A program made the translations under genes and the position numbers. Positions 15,846 to 23,545 of a stretch of 58,793 bases of DNA are shown one piece after another. Under the pieces are notes generated by a model. That model did not search any database, was not told where the DNA came from, and saw only the letters and a program-made list of their open reading frames with translations. The first letter of the stretch is position 1. Each line of letters starts with the position of its first letter. Source of the stretch: Lachnospiraceae bacterium (lineage in GTDB: Bacteria; Bacillota; Clostridia; Lachnospirales; Lachnospiraceae); assembly GCA_017470935.1 (NCBI GenBank), contig JAFUXG010000001.1, positions 1 through 58,793 on the forward strand. Direction: 5' to 3'.

Positions 15846-16892
15846 CTACTCTTCATTCCTCTTATATCTCGCATCCCGATAGGAACCAATCTTCACAATT
15901 CTCGTGTCTTTTACCATCTTGCTTAATACAAGTTCCACTGTCTTGACGCTCACATCCGGCAGCTTTTCAAGGATTTCCGCTTTGGAAACCGGAACGACCG
16001 CACTCATTAAAACTGCCTCCACCCGTTCTGATTTCTTAGCTTTCTTTATGGATATATCCATAAAATGTTCATCCAGATCCTTAAAGCATCTGTATAGTAT
16101 CTGCATAAAATTAATTATAAATGGTACATAATCATTATTGTTATCATGCCAGTCTTCTGAAGACTGTTTCAGTGCTCCATAATATGCCTCTTTATACTTG
16201 TCCATCTGACCTTCAAAAGAGATGTAACGCACTATGTCATATCCACTCATATAAAGCAGCAACACCGTAATCAATCTTGATATTCTGCCGTTGCCATCCC
16301 GAAATGGGTGTATGCACAAAAAATCAAGTATTACGCAGGGAATCAAAAGAATCGGTGAAATCTCAGAGTCCTGTCTTGCATCATAATACGCCAAAAGCAG
16401 CTGCTCTATTGCTTTCTTTGTATCCTTTGCCTTAACAGGTTTAAAGCGGATGGTCCTTGTGCCATCCGACAGATATTCCATAATATAATTATCCCTTTTT
16501 TTATATTGTCCTGCCTCCTGAGCATCAACACCGCTTAACATCATTTCATGTAGTTGTAATATCATATCCTCATTCAGATCAAGGTCATCATGCTCACTGT
16601 GAATCAGATTAAGTGCATCCTTATATCCTGCAATTTCCACCTCATCATGTGATACAGGTTCCATGCCCTCAATAATGTCCTTGATCCTCTCGTCTGTTGT
16701 CACTATTCCTTCTATTGCATTGCTTCCCTTAACAGATTCAATAACGGCTCTCCTTTGAAGTTCTTCAAATGTGCTTACATATTGAAGCTTTCTGAACTCT
16801 TCCTTAGCTTTCAGATCAGCTATAATACCGGATAATCCCACAATATTGCCCGGTATTTCTTTTTTCAAAAAGCTGTAATCATACTTATGCAT
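15846..16892 (-). CDS. Class II Fic protein (predicted AMP transferase) with C-terminal winged helix
   Basis: 348 aa. The Fic motif 'HPFRDGNGRISR' has catalytic H195 and a full anion-binding loop. The autoinhibitory motif 'SNAIEG' (57-62) lies N-terminal to it, which makes this class II, self-inhibited through Glu61. The C-terminal 75 residues look like a winged helix ('KAEILEKLPDVSVKTVELVL'), consistent with DNA binding. The start is ATG 16892, eight bases after GGAGG; the upstream TTG overlaps that site. Fic proteins usually add AMP to a protein Ser, Thr or Tyr; the target is unknown. A palindrome straddles the promoter, so autoregulation is likely. Confidence 0.88.
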   Translation of the reverse strand: MHKYDYSFLKKEIPGNIVGLSGIIADLKAKEEFRKLQYVSTFEELQRRAVIESVKGSNAIEGIVTTDERIKDIIEGMEPVSHDEVEIAGYKDALNLIHSEHDDLDLNEDMILQLHEMMLSGVDAQEAGQYKKRDNYIMEYLSDGTRTIRFKPVKAKDTKKAIEQLLLAYYDARQDSEISPILLIPCVILDFLCIHPFRDGNGRISRLITVLLLYMSGYDIVRYISFEGQMDKYKEAYYGALKQSSEDWHDNNNDYVPFIINFMQILYRCFKDLDEHFMDISIKKAKKSERVEAVLMSAVVPVSKAEILEKLPDVSVKTVELVLSKMVKDTRIVKIGSYRDARYKRNEE

Positions 16893-16910
16893 ATATTCCT
16901 CCAAAATTAA

Positions 16911-16951
16911 TTTACTACCTAAATTTTATCATTTTTTAGGTAGTAAATCAA
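16911..16951 (-). promoter_or_regulatory. fic promoter flanked by a 13-bp inverted repeat operator
   Basis: Arms TTTACTACCTAAA (16911-16923) and TTTAGGTAGTAAA (16935-16947) are perfect inverted repeats separated by 11 bp. The minus-strand promoter TTGATT (16951-16946), 17 bp, TAAAAT (16928-16923) lies across both arms, so a dimer bound there would block transcription. The winged helix of the Fic protein is the nearest candidate ligand. Confidence 0.7.
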
Positions 16952-17011
16952 TAAGCTTATTTTTTTGCAACATTTATGCAAATTATCATCACTGATATAT
17001 AAAATATACAT

Positions 17012-17085
17012 TTTAGGAGGATACCGGCTATGAATAAAAAAAGAACGCTTAGCTTATAAACCAAAAGCGTCCTTTTTCTTAACTA
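17012..17085 (+). other. Decayed type I-like locus: ribosome site, 9-codon ORF and hairpin
   Basis: AGGAGG followed by ATG 17030 opens 'MNKKRTLSL' then a stop (17059). A hairpin GAACGCTT...AAGCGTCC (17043-17072) resembles the GGACGCTT/AAGCGTCC hairpin inside the peptide genes of the two full copies, and a T-rich run follows. It looks like a relative from which the transmembrane codons were deleted. It lies 115 bp from copy 2. Confidence 0.4.
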
Positions 17086-17186
17086 CAATACTGTCATCGC
17101 AATGTACATACCTGATCTGCTCACCCATCATTTTATGTAATATCTCATAAGGTCCTTCCCCGGTACAATGACAGGTATAGAACTCG
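17054..17186 (-). pseudogene. C-terminal remnant of an MBL-fold metallo-hydrolase
   Basis: The minus-strand frame encodes a fragment with 'EFYTCHCTGEGPYEIL', then 'IRYVHCDDSIVV', matching the His-Cys-Thr-Gly tail typical of metallo-beta-lactamase-fold proteins of anaerobes. The upstream part is cut exactly where repeat copy 2 begins (17187), so arrival of that module or an associated deletion removed the rest of the gene. Confidence 0.6.
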
Positions 17187-17189
17187 GCC

Positions 17190-17218
17190 TTGTAATTATT
17201 CCTTAAAAGTGATATAAT
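17190..17218 (+). promoter_or_regulatory. Promoter of toxin-like peptide mRNA (copy 2)
   Basis: TTGTAA (17190-17195), 17-bp spacer, TATAAT (17213-17218), identical boxes to copy 1. Confidence 0.7.
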
Positions 17219-17355
17219 TATTTGTGTCAGACATAGGTCGGCAAGCGCCTAACTCCTTGTATAATCGGCACTATTGTTCTACGCTGGTTACCAGGGGCAC
17301 AGGGAGGTGAGTATTTACCCGAACGCCAAGTAACTTTATGACAGGAGGGATGCCT

Positions 17356-17505
17356 ATGAACGTTATAGGTATTGTGAGTATCGGAGTAACTGTGATAAGT
17401 ATCATCATCACGATAGTTTCTTTGAAAAAACGTAAAGAAAAGGACGCTTCGCCTACCAAGCTCAAAGCGTCCATTTCTTTTGACATAAAAATCAACAAGG
17501 AGTGA
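17356..17505 (+). CDS. 49-aa hydrophobic peptide, putative type I toxin (copy 2)
   Basis: Same length, AGGAGGG site and transmembrane segment as copy 1. It differs by a His-to-Arg change in the basic patch and by an altered tail ('KASISFDIKINKE'). Conservation of the start, length and stop, with changes concentrated in the tail, argues for a maintained peptide. Below usual gene-calling size. Function inferred from the antisense arrangement. Confidence 0.65.
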   Translation: MNVIGIVSIGVTVISIIITIVSLKKRKEKDASPTKLKASISFDIKINKE

Positions 17506-17526
17506 CGTTGCTTCGCCCCTATGCCT
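17433..17526 (-). ncRNA. Predicted antisense RNA antitoxin, copy 2
   Basis: About 93 nt from a minus-strand start near 17526 to the hairpin GGACGCTT (17442-17449) / AAGCGTCC (17465-17472), followed by a T-rich run. It covers the 3' half of the peptide gene, as in copy 1. Confidence 0.6.
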
Positions 17527-17532
17527 GACATT

Positions 17533-17561
17533 ATGATACCATCATCTTCAACTTCTGTCAA
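17533..17561 (-). promoter_or_regulatory. Antisense RNA promoter, copy 2
   Basis: Minus strand TTGACA (17561-17556), 17-bp spacer, TATCAT (17538-17533), conserved from copy 1. Confidence 0.7.
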
Positions 17562-17591
17562 TTCATTTTTATCAGAAAGGAACCAACCACC

Positions 17592-17852
17592 ATGTCAAAA
17601 TCACTCACTCAAAAAGGAAAAAATGACTTAACCATCGACATTGATACATTAGAATTAGAAGAACAGCTTCGACGCATGCTCATATACACCAGAAAGCAGT
17701 GCAACCTCACACAACAGCAGCTTTCCGAGAAGTCCGGAATCCGCCAGTCCAATATAAGCCGTATCGAAAGCGGCAGCTGTATTCCGACAATTCAGACATT
17801 GAAGGAACTTGCAGATGCCATGGGAAAGAAAGTGAAGATAGAACTAGTATAG
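17592..17852 (+). CDS. XRE-family regulator, orphan antitoxin-like
   Basis: 86 aa with a helix-turn-helix at about 20-75 ('CNLTQQQLSEKSGIRQSNIS', then 'RIESGSCIPTIQTLKELADA') and the tail 'KKVKIELV', typical of HigA/RelB-type XRE antitoxins. Such genes normally sit beside a HigB/RelE toxin. Here the upstream neighbour is the type I repeat (ending 17578) and downstream is a terminator, so the toxin is missing or was displaced. The nearest ribosome-site-like bases are GAAAGGAA. Confidence 0.75.
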   Translation: MSKSLTQKGKNDLTIDIDTLELEEQLRRMLIYTRKQCNLTQQQLSEKSGIRQSNISRIESGSCIPTIQTLKELADAMGKKVKIELV

Positions 17853-17868
17853 TTATTGACGAAATCAT

Positions 17869-17893
17869 AAGCGCAGGAAGAGCTCCTGCGCTT
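17869..17893 (+). terminator. Terminator after the XRE gene
   Basis: Perfect 10-bp arms AAGCGCAGGA and TCCTGCGCTT with a 5-nt loop, followed by TAGTCTTTTT. Confidence 0.85.
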
Positions 17894-17931
17894 TAGTCTT
17901 TTTCACCTGTTCAATCACCGTATAACCAACA

Positions 17932-18942
17932 CTACTTTTGATTCACCACCACATCCCCGATATCAGTCGTAATTGTAAATCTATTATTATTATCCGTATC
18001 ACTTGAAATAACAGCATCCTCGTAATAGTGTTTCTTAAAGTTGGTTCCATTGACACTCACAGAACCCATGTCTGTAGAGAAATCCGTGTTATAATTATGC
18101 AGATCATCGAATCCCTCCACCATAACATCTCCGGTATCACTCATAATCTTTATGTCACATGATGATATACCAAAGCTGCAATCCATAAGCTTGATATCCC
18201 CGGTGTTATCTGATATCTCCGCATTCTCAAGCTTACTCTCCGTTATCTTGATGTCACCGGTATCTGCCGTAATAACTGTATCTCCAAAATCACTATTGTT
18301 AAGCTTTACATCACCTGTATCTTCCGATATTCGTGTCTTTGTAAATGTACACTCTGCAATCTCCAGATCTCCTGTATCTACGTAAAGCTCCAGACTCTGT
18401 CCGTCAGTGCCTGTCATTGCCACATCTCCGGTGTCTGCACTGATTGTAAAAGTCTTTCCACTGATATTAATGATACTAATATCTCCTGTATCATTGCTTA
18501 CCTTCACTTCCTCAAATGTCTTTTCCGGCACCGTAATGGTCATCATACATTTCGCGTTCCCCGTATTCCAGCCAAGCTTATCGTGACGCTGGTGCACACT
18601 TAAAACATCATCCGCAACAATAATAACCGGAACAAACTTCTTCTTACTGCACTCGTAACTAATACTGTAGGAATCACCCTGCTCAATCATTACATCCATA
18701 ATCCTAAGATCAATATCCATATACGAGAATTCATCAAGATCCACCGTATCTGCCGTGACCTTTCCGTCATCAGTCTCAACAGATGTAACCTTAGTTTCTT
18801 TGACAGCGCCCCAAGGGAAGCCCCAGGGAAATCCCCATCCCAATTCAAAATCTCCAAAATGATATATGCTTCCGGCAATAACACATACAATGGTTATTAC
18901 GGAGATAACTATAAGATATGTTGTCTTTTTCATGATTTTCAT
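17932..18942 (-). CDS. DUF4097-type membrane-anchored beta-repeat protein
   Basis: One N-terminal transmembrane helix (about 5-27) is followed by a long array of short repeats built on Asp-Thr-Gly-Asp ('SEDTGDVKL', 'TADTGDIKI', 'SDNTGDIKL'), a right-handed beta-roll pattern typical of DUF4097 proteins. Likely exposed outside the membrane; molecular role unknown. Last gene of a PadR, HAAS-domain, DUF4097 operon, common in Firmicutes and linked to envelope stress. I start at ATG 18942, which has GAGGAAAGGA upstream; other ATGs lie 4 codons before and 3 codons after. Confidence 0.8.
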   Translation of the reverse strand: MKIMKKTTYLIVISVITIVCVIAGSIYHFGDFELGWGFPWGFPWGAVKETKVTSVETDDGKVTADTVDLDEFSYMDIDLRIMDVMIEQGDSYSISYECSKKKFVPVIIVADDVLSVHQRHDKLGWNTGNAKCMMTITVPEKTFEEVKVSNDTGDISIINISGKTFTISADTGDVAMTGTDGQSLELYVDTGDLEIAECTFTKTRISEDTGDVKLNNSDFGDTVITADTGDIKITESKLENAEISDNTGDIKLMDCSFGISSCDIKIMSDTGDVMVEGFDDLHNYNTDFSTDMGSVSVNGTNFKKHYYEDAVISSDTDNNNRFTITTDIGDVVVNQK

Positions 18943-19066
18943 TCCTTTCCTCATTGTTATTGTAATAGGTATTTGCTAAACTAAAACACACTCTTTTTGT
19001 TATGAATAATGTATAATTCCAGCTTAATATATGTTATTAATTCGCTTCATGTCTGCCTAATTATAA

Positions 19067-20113
19067 CTACAATCTCTGTGTCAGCATGGACTTAAGTGCC
19101 GCATGAAGAACGCCTGCTATGGGCCATATGATCCATGTAATCCACCAGTCAAAGGTCAGAAAGCTCCAGCACAGATAAATGCATGTAACTGTGGGCCAGA
19201 ACACATCCATGATCGTCTCTGCCGCAGGTGAGATATATCGATAGGTCTTATCACCATCAGTGTATGTGTATACGTTCCCGGATCCAGTGCCGGTCTCACT
19301 CAAATCACCATCACTGCCATCAATATAAGGACTGCCTCCAATCCTCTTTCTTGCACATGCCTTGAAAAGTGTCTCAAAGCCGGCCTTTGTGTTAGACGTG
19401 TTAACAATCATGAATACTCCCACTGCCACAAATATAAACAAAAGCGCTCCACTCAGATCACCATAGTCCACATTACCTGAACCTATAGTTATTTCATCCA
19501 ATAAAGCCGCCGGCACAAAGCTTATCACACAAAGGGCAACACCTATTGCCAGCCACAACGCATTCTTAGGAACATATTGCGCCTCCTCCTTCTTTACATA
19601 GTCGGCAGTGGCAAAATCCATACTGCATGCTTCCCTTTGCAAATACTCCCATTTCTTCATGTTCACTGATGAATAAATGAAAAGAACAACTCCCACCGCT
19701 ATCATGGGAAACATGAACGCCGCACCAATGTTATCATTTAATCCAAAGGCATCAAACATACATGCAGGCACAATGCACATAATGCAGAACGCAACTCCAA
19801 GCGCTATCTGAAACGACTGTTTCCTTGAAGCTAAGAGGTATTCCTTTGCGTCCTCAAGAGTAATCTCTCTTCTTTCCTCAGTCTCTGAGGCTTCAACCAC
19901 ATTGTTGATACCAAGATCCTCTGCAAGCTCATCAAGATTGCCAAACTCTGAAATGACCGTTCCAACTGCTGCATTGTCACTCATCCCATCAGCAACAAGC
20001 TCGTTGTATTTATCCTCCATCATCTGCCAAAGCTCATCCTTAGCCTTCCTGACCTCCGGCGTATTCGGAAGCTTGGCAAACATGCTCTCCAGATAATTCT
20101 TAATCGTTTCCAT
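19067..20113 (-). CDS. HAAS/DUF1700-domain integral membrane protein
   Basis: 348 aa. The N-terminal soluble HAAS domain (1-75, 'LWQMMEDKYNELVADGMSDN', 'AVGTVISEFGNLDELAEDLG') is typical of proteins encoded beside PadR regulators and probably contacts the regulator or other partners. Six or so membrane helices follow, arranged as two similar pairs ('FQIALGVAFCIMCIVPACMF' and 'LWLAIGVALCVISFVPAALL') plus a final pair. ATG 20113 has AAGGGG upstream. Middle gene of the PadR operon. Confidence 0.82.
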   Translation of the reverse strand: METIKNYLESMFAKLPNTPEVRKAKDELWQMMEDKYNELVADGMSDNAAVGTVISEFGNLDELAEDLGINNVVEASETEERREITLEDAKEYLLASRKQSFQIALGVAFCIMCIVPACMFDAFGLNDNIGAAFMFPMIAVGVVLFIYSSVNMKKWEYLQREACSMDFATADYVKKEEAQYVPKNALWLAIGVALCVISFVPAALLDEITIGSGNVDYGDLSGALLFIFVAVGVFMIVNTSNTKAGFETLFKACARKRIGGSPYIDGSDGDLSETGTGSGNVYTYTDGDKTYRYISPAAETIMDVFWPTVTCIYLCWSFLTFDWWITWIIWPIAGVLHAALKSMLTQRL

Positions 20114-20252
20114 ATATTTTCCCCTTTCTTTCATTACTGTTGTCACACATTATATCAATCAATATATTTTCATTACGGTTGCATTAATTATTCACAAACC
20201 TATAGACAATTTTATTTATATATAAGTCTTCGGTTAATAAATCATCCACCTC

Positions 20253-20585
20253 TTATTCTTCCCTCACAAACTTCTCTACTACTTCCTTTATCAAATGCCA
20301 CTCGGCACATTTCTCCCTATAGTAATTCCTGCCATCCTCCGTTATCCTGTAATAGGTACGGCGCTTTCCCCCGTTCTCTTCAGAAGAAAATGATTCCACA
20401 TATCCGTTCTTCTCCATTCGTGTAAATGCTGAATACAGCGTTGTCTCCTTGATGATATACTTTTCTTCAGACAGATTCTTGATCTGCTTCGAAATCTCAT
20501 ATCCATAGGAGGGCTTATCCAAAAGGAGATACAGTATTATTGTATCGTTGTATCCGCGAATCACGTCACTGCTTATATTACCCAT
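20253..20585 (-). CDS. PadR-family transcriptional regulator
   Basis: 110 aa winged-helix regulator: 'IILYLLLDKPSYGYEISKQI', 'TTLYSAFTRMEKNGYV', 'GGKRRTYYRITEDGRNYY' are the PadR signature. It is expected to repress its own operon, releasing it when ligand or partner protein binds. ATG 20585 follows AGGAGG by ten bases; earlier in-frame ATGs lack such a site. First gene of the operon to 17932. Direct repeats just downstream of the promoter are candidate operators. Confidence 0.88.
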   Translation of the reverse strand: MGNISSDVIRGYNDTIILYLLLDKPSYGYEISKQIKNLSEEKYIIKETTLYSAFTRMEKNGYVESFSSEENGGKRRTYYRITEDGRNYYREKCAEWHLIKEVVEKFVREE

Positions 20586-20607
20586 GCTTCTTATGCCTCC
20601 TCTCATT

Positions 20608-20715
20608 TTCATGTCGACTGACGTCTCCATGCTTTTTTCGCATTATGTCGGTTCGTGCAGCATGACCGATGTTATACTCTTTTTTCACGCTGCCCAAGGA
20701 CTCCATTTTTTCATA
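20608..20715. repeat. Dispersed palindromic intergenic repeat, member 1
   Basis: Shares TTCATGTCG, CTCCATGC, TTCGCA.TATGTC-like blocks in the same order, plus the end block CATTTTTTCATA, with 46590-46674. Both contain a central imperfect hairpin (here TCGGTTCGTG...GCATGACCGA). It looks like a REP-type or small non-autonomous element. Only two copies are in the window, so family status is tentative. Confidence 0.45.
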
Positions 20716-20730
20716 CTTTGACTATCGTTG

Positions 20731-20771
20731 GTACGTCTGTCGGTGGTACGTCTGTCGTACTATGTCTGTCG
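20731..20771. repeat. Three direct repeats in the padR leader (candidate operators)
   Basis: GTACGTCTGTCG at 20731 and 20746 is exact; a third variant CTATGTCTGTCG starts at 20760. Spacing is 15 and 14 bp, about 1.5 helix turns. They lie just downstream of the minus-strand promoter, where a bound protein would block initiation. Confidence 0.65.
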
Positions 20772-20776
20772 TAGTA

Positions 20777-20805
20777 AATATAGCACAGGAATTTTACTGT
20801 GTCAA
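20777..20805 (-). promoter_or_regulatory. padR operon promoter
   Basis: Minus strand TTGACA (20805-20800), 17-bp spacer, TATATT (20782-20777). Followed at once by the three direct repeats, then a leader of about 185 nt to the padR ATG. Confidence 0.7.
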
Positions 20806-20875
20806 CACCTAAGATCAAAAATAATTTAAAATCATATTTTTCCTTTATTTTACTGCATTTCTCACCATATTCTCC

Positions 20876-20923
20876 TTTACTTTCACCGGCAAAACATGTA
20901 TAATTAGTATATCTATATACTAA
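20876..20923 (+). promoter_or_regulatory. Promoter with palindromic operator upstream of the hydrogenase-like sensor gene
   Basis: -35 TTTACT (20876-20881), 17-bp spacer, consensus -10 TATAAT (20899-20904). A perfect 9-bp inverted repeat TTAGTATAT/ATATACTAA with a 2-bp centre (20904-20923) starts at the last base of the -10 box and spans the expected +1. Likely a repressor site. Confidence 0.6.
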
Positions 20924-20991
20924 TCATAAGCGCACTCATTTTTTGAACAGGAGTTCAAAGCAATTGGGGAGCATAACACAAGGAGGTACAT

Positions 20992-23358
20992 ATGGGTGAA
21001 TGCAATTCTTTGGTCTATACAAATGACAAGTGTATAGGCTGTAACAAATGTGTCAACGCATGCCCTGCCATGGGAGCCTGTACATCAGTAGATGAAGAAG
21101 GCGGAAGAAGCAGAAGCATTGATGTTGATGGTACATACTGCGTAGCCTGTGGCGCATGTATTGATGCCTGCGAGCACAATGCAAGAGAATTCTATGATGA
21201 TACGGAAAGGTTCTTTGCAGATCTCAAAAGGGGCGAACGTATATCACTTCTCATCGCACCTGCATTTCTTGCCAACTATCCGAGAGAGTATGGCTCGGTA
21301 CTTGGCGGTCTTAAGAAAATGGGAGCAGGACGTATTATTTCTATTTCATTTGGTGCTGATATCTGCACATGGGGATATCTCAATTACATTGAAAAATACA
21401 ACTATTTAGGCGGTATCTCACAGCCCTGTCCTGCAGTGGTAAGATATATCGAGGATTACACACCGGAGCTTCTGCCAAAGCTTTTCCCTGTGCAGAGTCC
21501 TTTGATGTGCGGTGCAGTGTACTGCCGTAAGGTACTTAACATGAAGGAGAAGCTGGCATTTATCAGTCCTTGTATCGCCAAGAAGCTGGAGATCGATGAT
21601 CCTAACAATAAGGGGCTTGTTCAGTACAACGTTACCTTTGAACATCTTATGAAATATGTGAAGGAGCATCACATTACAGGTCCTGATGCCACAGATGAGA
21701 TTGAATATGGTCTTGGATCATTTTATCCCACTCCCGGCGGTCTTAAGGAGAATGTATACTGGTTCCTTGGAGATGACATTGCAATACGCCAGATTGAGGG
21801 CGAGAAGCGTATGTATGAATGGCTTCAGAAGAACAAGGGGCGTATCAAGAATGGCCAGACCCCATTTGTATTCATTGATGCACTTAACTGCGAGAACGGA
21901 TGCATATGCGGTACCGCAGTAGATCCTGCAAAGTCAGAGACAGATGATGCATTATATAATCTGTTAAAGATAAGGGAAGCTTCCAAGAAGGACAAGAAGG
22001 GTGATGCATGGTCAAGACCTGACACACCAAAGAAGCGCCTTGCTAACCTTAACAAGCAGTTCAAGGATCTTCGTTTAGAGGATTACTTAAGAAAATATAC
22101 AGACCGTTCAAAGCAGACTGAATACAAGGAGCCTACTGCTTCCGAGCTTGATGCGATCTTCAAATCAATGAGAAAACTCACTAAGGAGTCACGTGAAATC
22201 AACTGTACCTGCTGCGGTTATGACACGTGCTCATTAATGGCTAAGGCTATACATAACGGTTTCAATGTCAAAGAGAACTGTATCCACTACCAGAAGGATC
22301 TTGTACAGCAGGAGGTTGAGCATGCTGAGAATCTTGCAAGAGAGGTTGAAAACCAGCGTACAGAGGAAGCTGCAGAGCATCAGATAGTTGTTGATACTAT
22401 TGAAGGTATTAATGAGCAGTTTGAAATGCTATATTCAGCAGTGGACGATATGGTTGCAGGTAATGACAGCAACGCAGAGGAAAGCTCACAGATCTCTGCT
22501 GAGATCATCGATATCTCCAACTTCACAAAAGAGCTTCAGAAATCCATGGATGATATCAGAGACCTTATAGATCAGCTGTCTACGGATAATGACAGAGTTG
22601 CAGATATTGCTGACAGCACCAATCTTCTCTCCCTTAATGCTTCCATTGAAGCAGCAAGAGCAGGAGAGGCAGGACGAGGCTTTGCGGTTGTTGCATCAGA
22701 GATCAGTAATCTTGCTGCAAGCTCCAGTGAGACAGCCGAGAAGAGCAGCCAGAACTACGGAAGAATAGATAAATCCGTGGTCAAGATCATAGAGGATGCC
22801 AACCATCTTGCAGAGACAGTTTCAGAGATTAACGGACGTACACAGAATCTTGCTGCTGCCGCTCAGGAGATATCAGCATCAGCCTTGGAGATCCGCGACA
22901 TCACAAGCGATGTAAAGTCTAAGTTAGAGAAGCTTACTGAGGACTGGAGTACAGACGATACCCATAACAGACTACACGGCAAGCGTATTCTTATGGCAGA
23001 GGATATGATGATCAATGCTGAGATGCTGAAGCAGATGCTTTCATCAAGCGGAGTTCATTCTGACATAGAGGAAAACGGACAGGATGTTGTTAACAGATTC
23101 AGCAGAAGTCCCGAGGGCTACTATGATGCAATCCTTATGGATGTAAGAATGCCGGTAATGACCGGACTTGAAGCAACCAAGGAAATCCGAAGCATGCACA
23201 GAAAGGATGCCAAGTCAATACCTATCATTGCACTTACCTCCAATGATTCTCCTATGGATGTACAGAAATCAATGGAAGCAGGTATGGATGAGCACCTTGC
23301 AAAACCTGTTGAGCCTAGTGAGCTGTACAGAACACTGGAGCATTTGATCCATCGGTAA
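20992..23358 (+). CDS. Sensory [FeFe]-hydrogenase-like / MCP signalling domain / receiver domain fusion
   Basis: 788 aa. Residues 10-65: two [4Fe-4S] motifs ('[11 protein letters not shown]', '[11 protein letters not shown]'). Then an [FeFe]-hydrogenase H-cluster domain with 'SQPCPAVV', '[10 protein letters not shown]' and '[10 protein letters not shown]', which keeps the three Cys-bearing motifs in variant form. About 400-430: another Fe-S motif ('[16 protein letters not shown]'). About 440-640: a methyl-accepting-type signalling coil with hairpin tip '[19 protein letters not shown]'. About 663-788: a CheY-like receiver with phospho-acceptor in '[10 protein letters not shown]'. No membrane segments. 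Likely a cytoplasmic H2 or redox sensor feeding a chemotaxis or phosphorelay pathway. AAGGAGG precedes ATG. Monocistronic. Confidence 0.85.
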   Translation: MGECNSLVYTNDKCIGCNKCVNACPAMGACTSVDEEGGRSRSIDVDGTYCVACGACIDACEHNAREFYDDTERFFADLKRGERISLLIAPAFLANYPREYGSVLGGLKKMGAGRIISISFGADICTWGYLNYIEKYNYLGGISQPCPAVVRYIEDYTPELLPKLFPVQSPLMCGAVYCRKVLNMKEKLAFISPCIAKKLEIDDPNNKGLVQYNVTFEHLMKYVKEHHITGPDATDEIEYGLGSFYPTPGGLKENVYWFLGDDIAIRQIEGEKRMYEWLQKNKGRIKNGQTPFVFIDALNCENGCICGTAVDPAKSETDDALYNLLKIREASKKDKKGDAWSRPDTPKKRLANLNKQFKDLRLEDYLRKYTDRSKQTEYKEPTASELDAIFKSMRKLTKESREINCTCCGYDTCSLMAKAIHNGFNVKENCIHYQKDLVQQEVEHAENLAREVENQRTEEAAEHQIVVDTIEGINEQFEMLYSAVDDMVAGNDSNAEESSQISAEIIDISNFTKELQKSMDDIRDLIDQLSTDNDRVADIADSTNLLSLNASIEAARAGEAGRGFAVVASEISNLAASSSETAEKSSQNYGRIDKSVVKIIEDANHLAETVSEINGRTQNLAAAAQEISASALEIRDITSDVKSKLEKLTEDWSTDDTHNRLHGKRILMAEDMMINAEMLKQMLSSSGVHSDIEENGQDVVNRFSRSPEGYYDAILMDVRMPVMTGLEATKEIRSMHRKDAKSIPIIALTSNDSPMDVQKSMEAGMDEHLAKPVEPSELYRTLEHLIHR

Positions 23359-23385
23359 TCAAATATAACAATAAGATCAATTCAA

Positions 23386-23415
23386 AAGGCTGACCGCAAA
23401 CCGGTCAGCCTTTGT
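23386..23415. terminator. Bidirectional terminator between the hydrogenase-like gene and pfkA
   Basis: 11-bp perfect arms AAGGCTGACCG / CGGTCAGCCTT, followed by TTGTTTAA on plus and preceded by an A-rich run that serves the minus strand (pfkA) as a weak T tract. Confidence 0.8.
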
Positions 23416-23545
23416 TTAATCATTATCCTTTACCACTTCCCATACCAACTCCACAAATCCTCAAAGCATTATTTGCAAGAAACACTTCTGTCCCCTTCTA
23501 ATTTTCCACGTCACCTGAAATCCACTTATTTTCGTTCGCGATCCA

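Larger units (their letters stand above)
17187..17578. repeat. Type I toxin-antitoxin locus, copy 2
   Basis: 392-bp near-identical copy of 13237-13629. Most differences lie in the leader just before the coding region and in the last ten codons. Its left edge truncates an MBL-fold gene and its right edge lies 13 bp before the start of an XRE gene. Confidence 0.85.

Noticed and set aside
13237-17578. CRISPR-like or IS-bounded element formed by the two 392-bp repeats
   Set aside because: Only two copies, no spacers, and no transposase between them; each copy is a self-contained peptide/antisense module.
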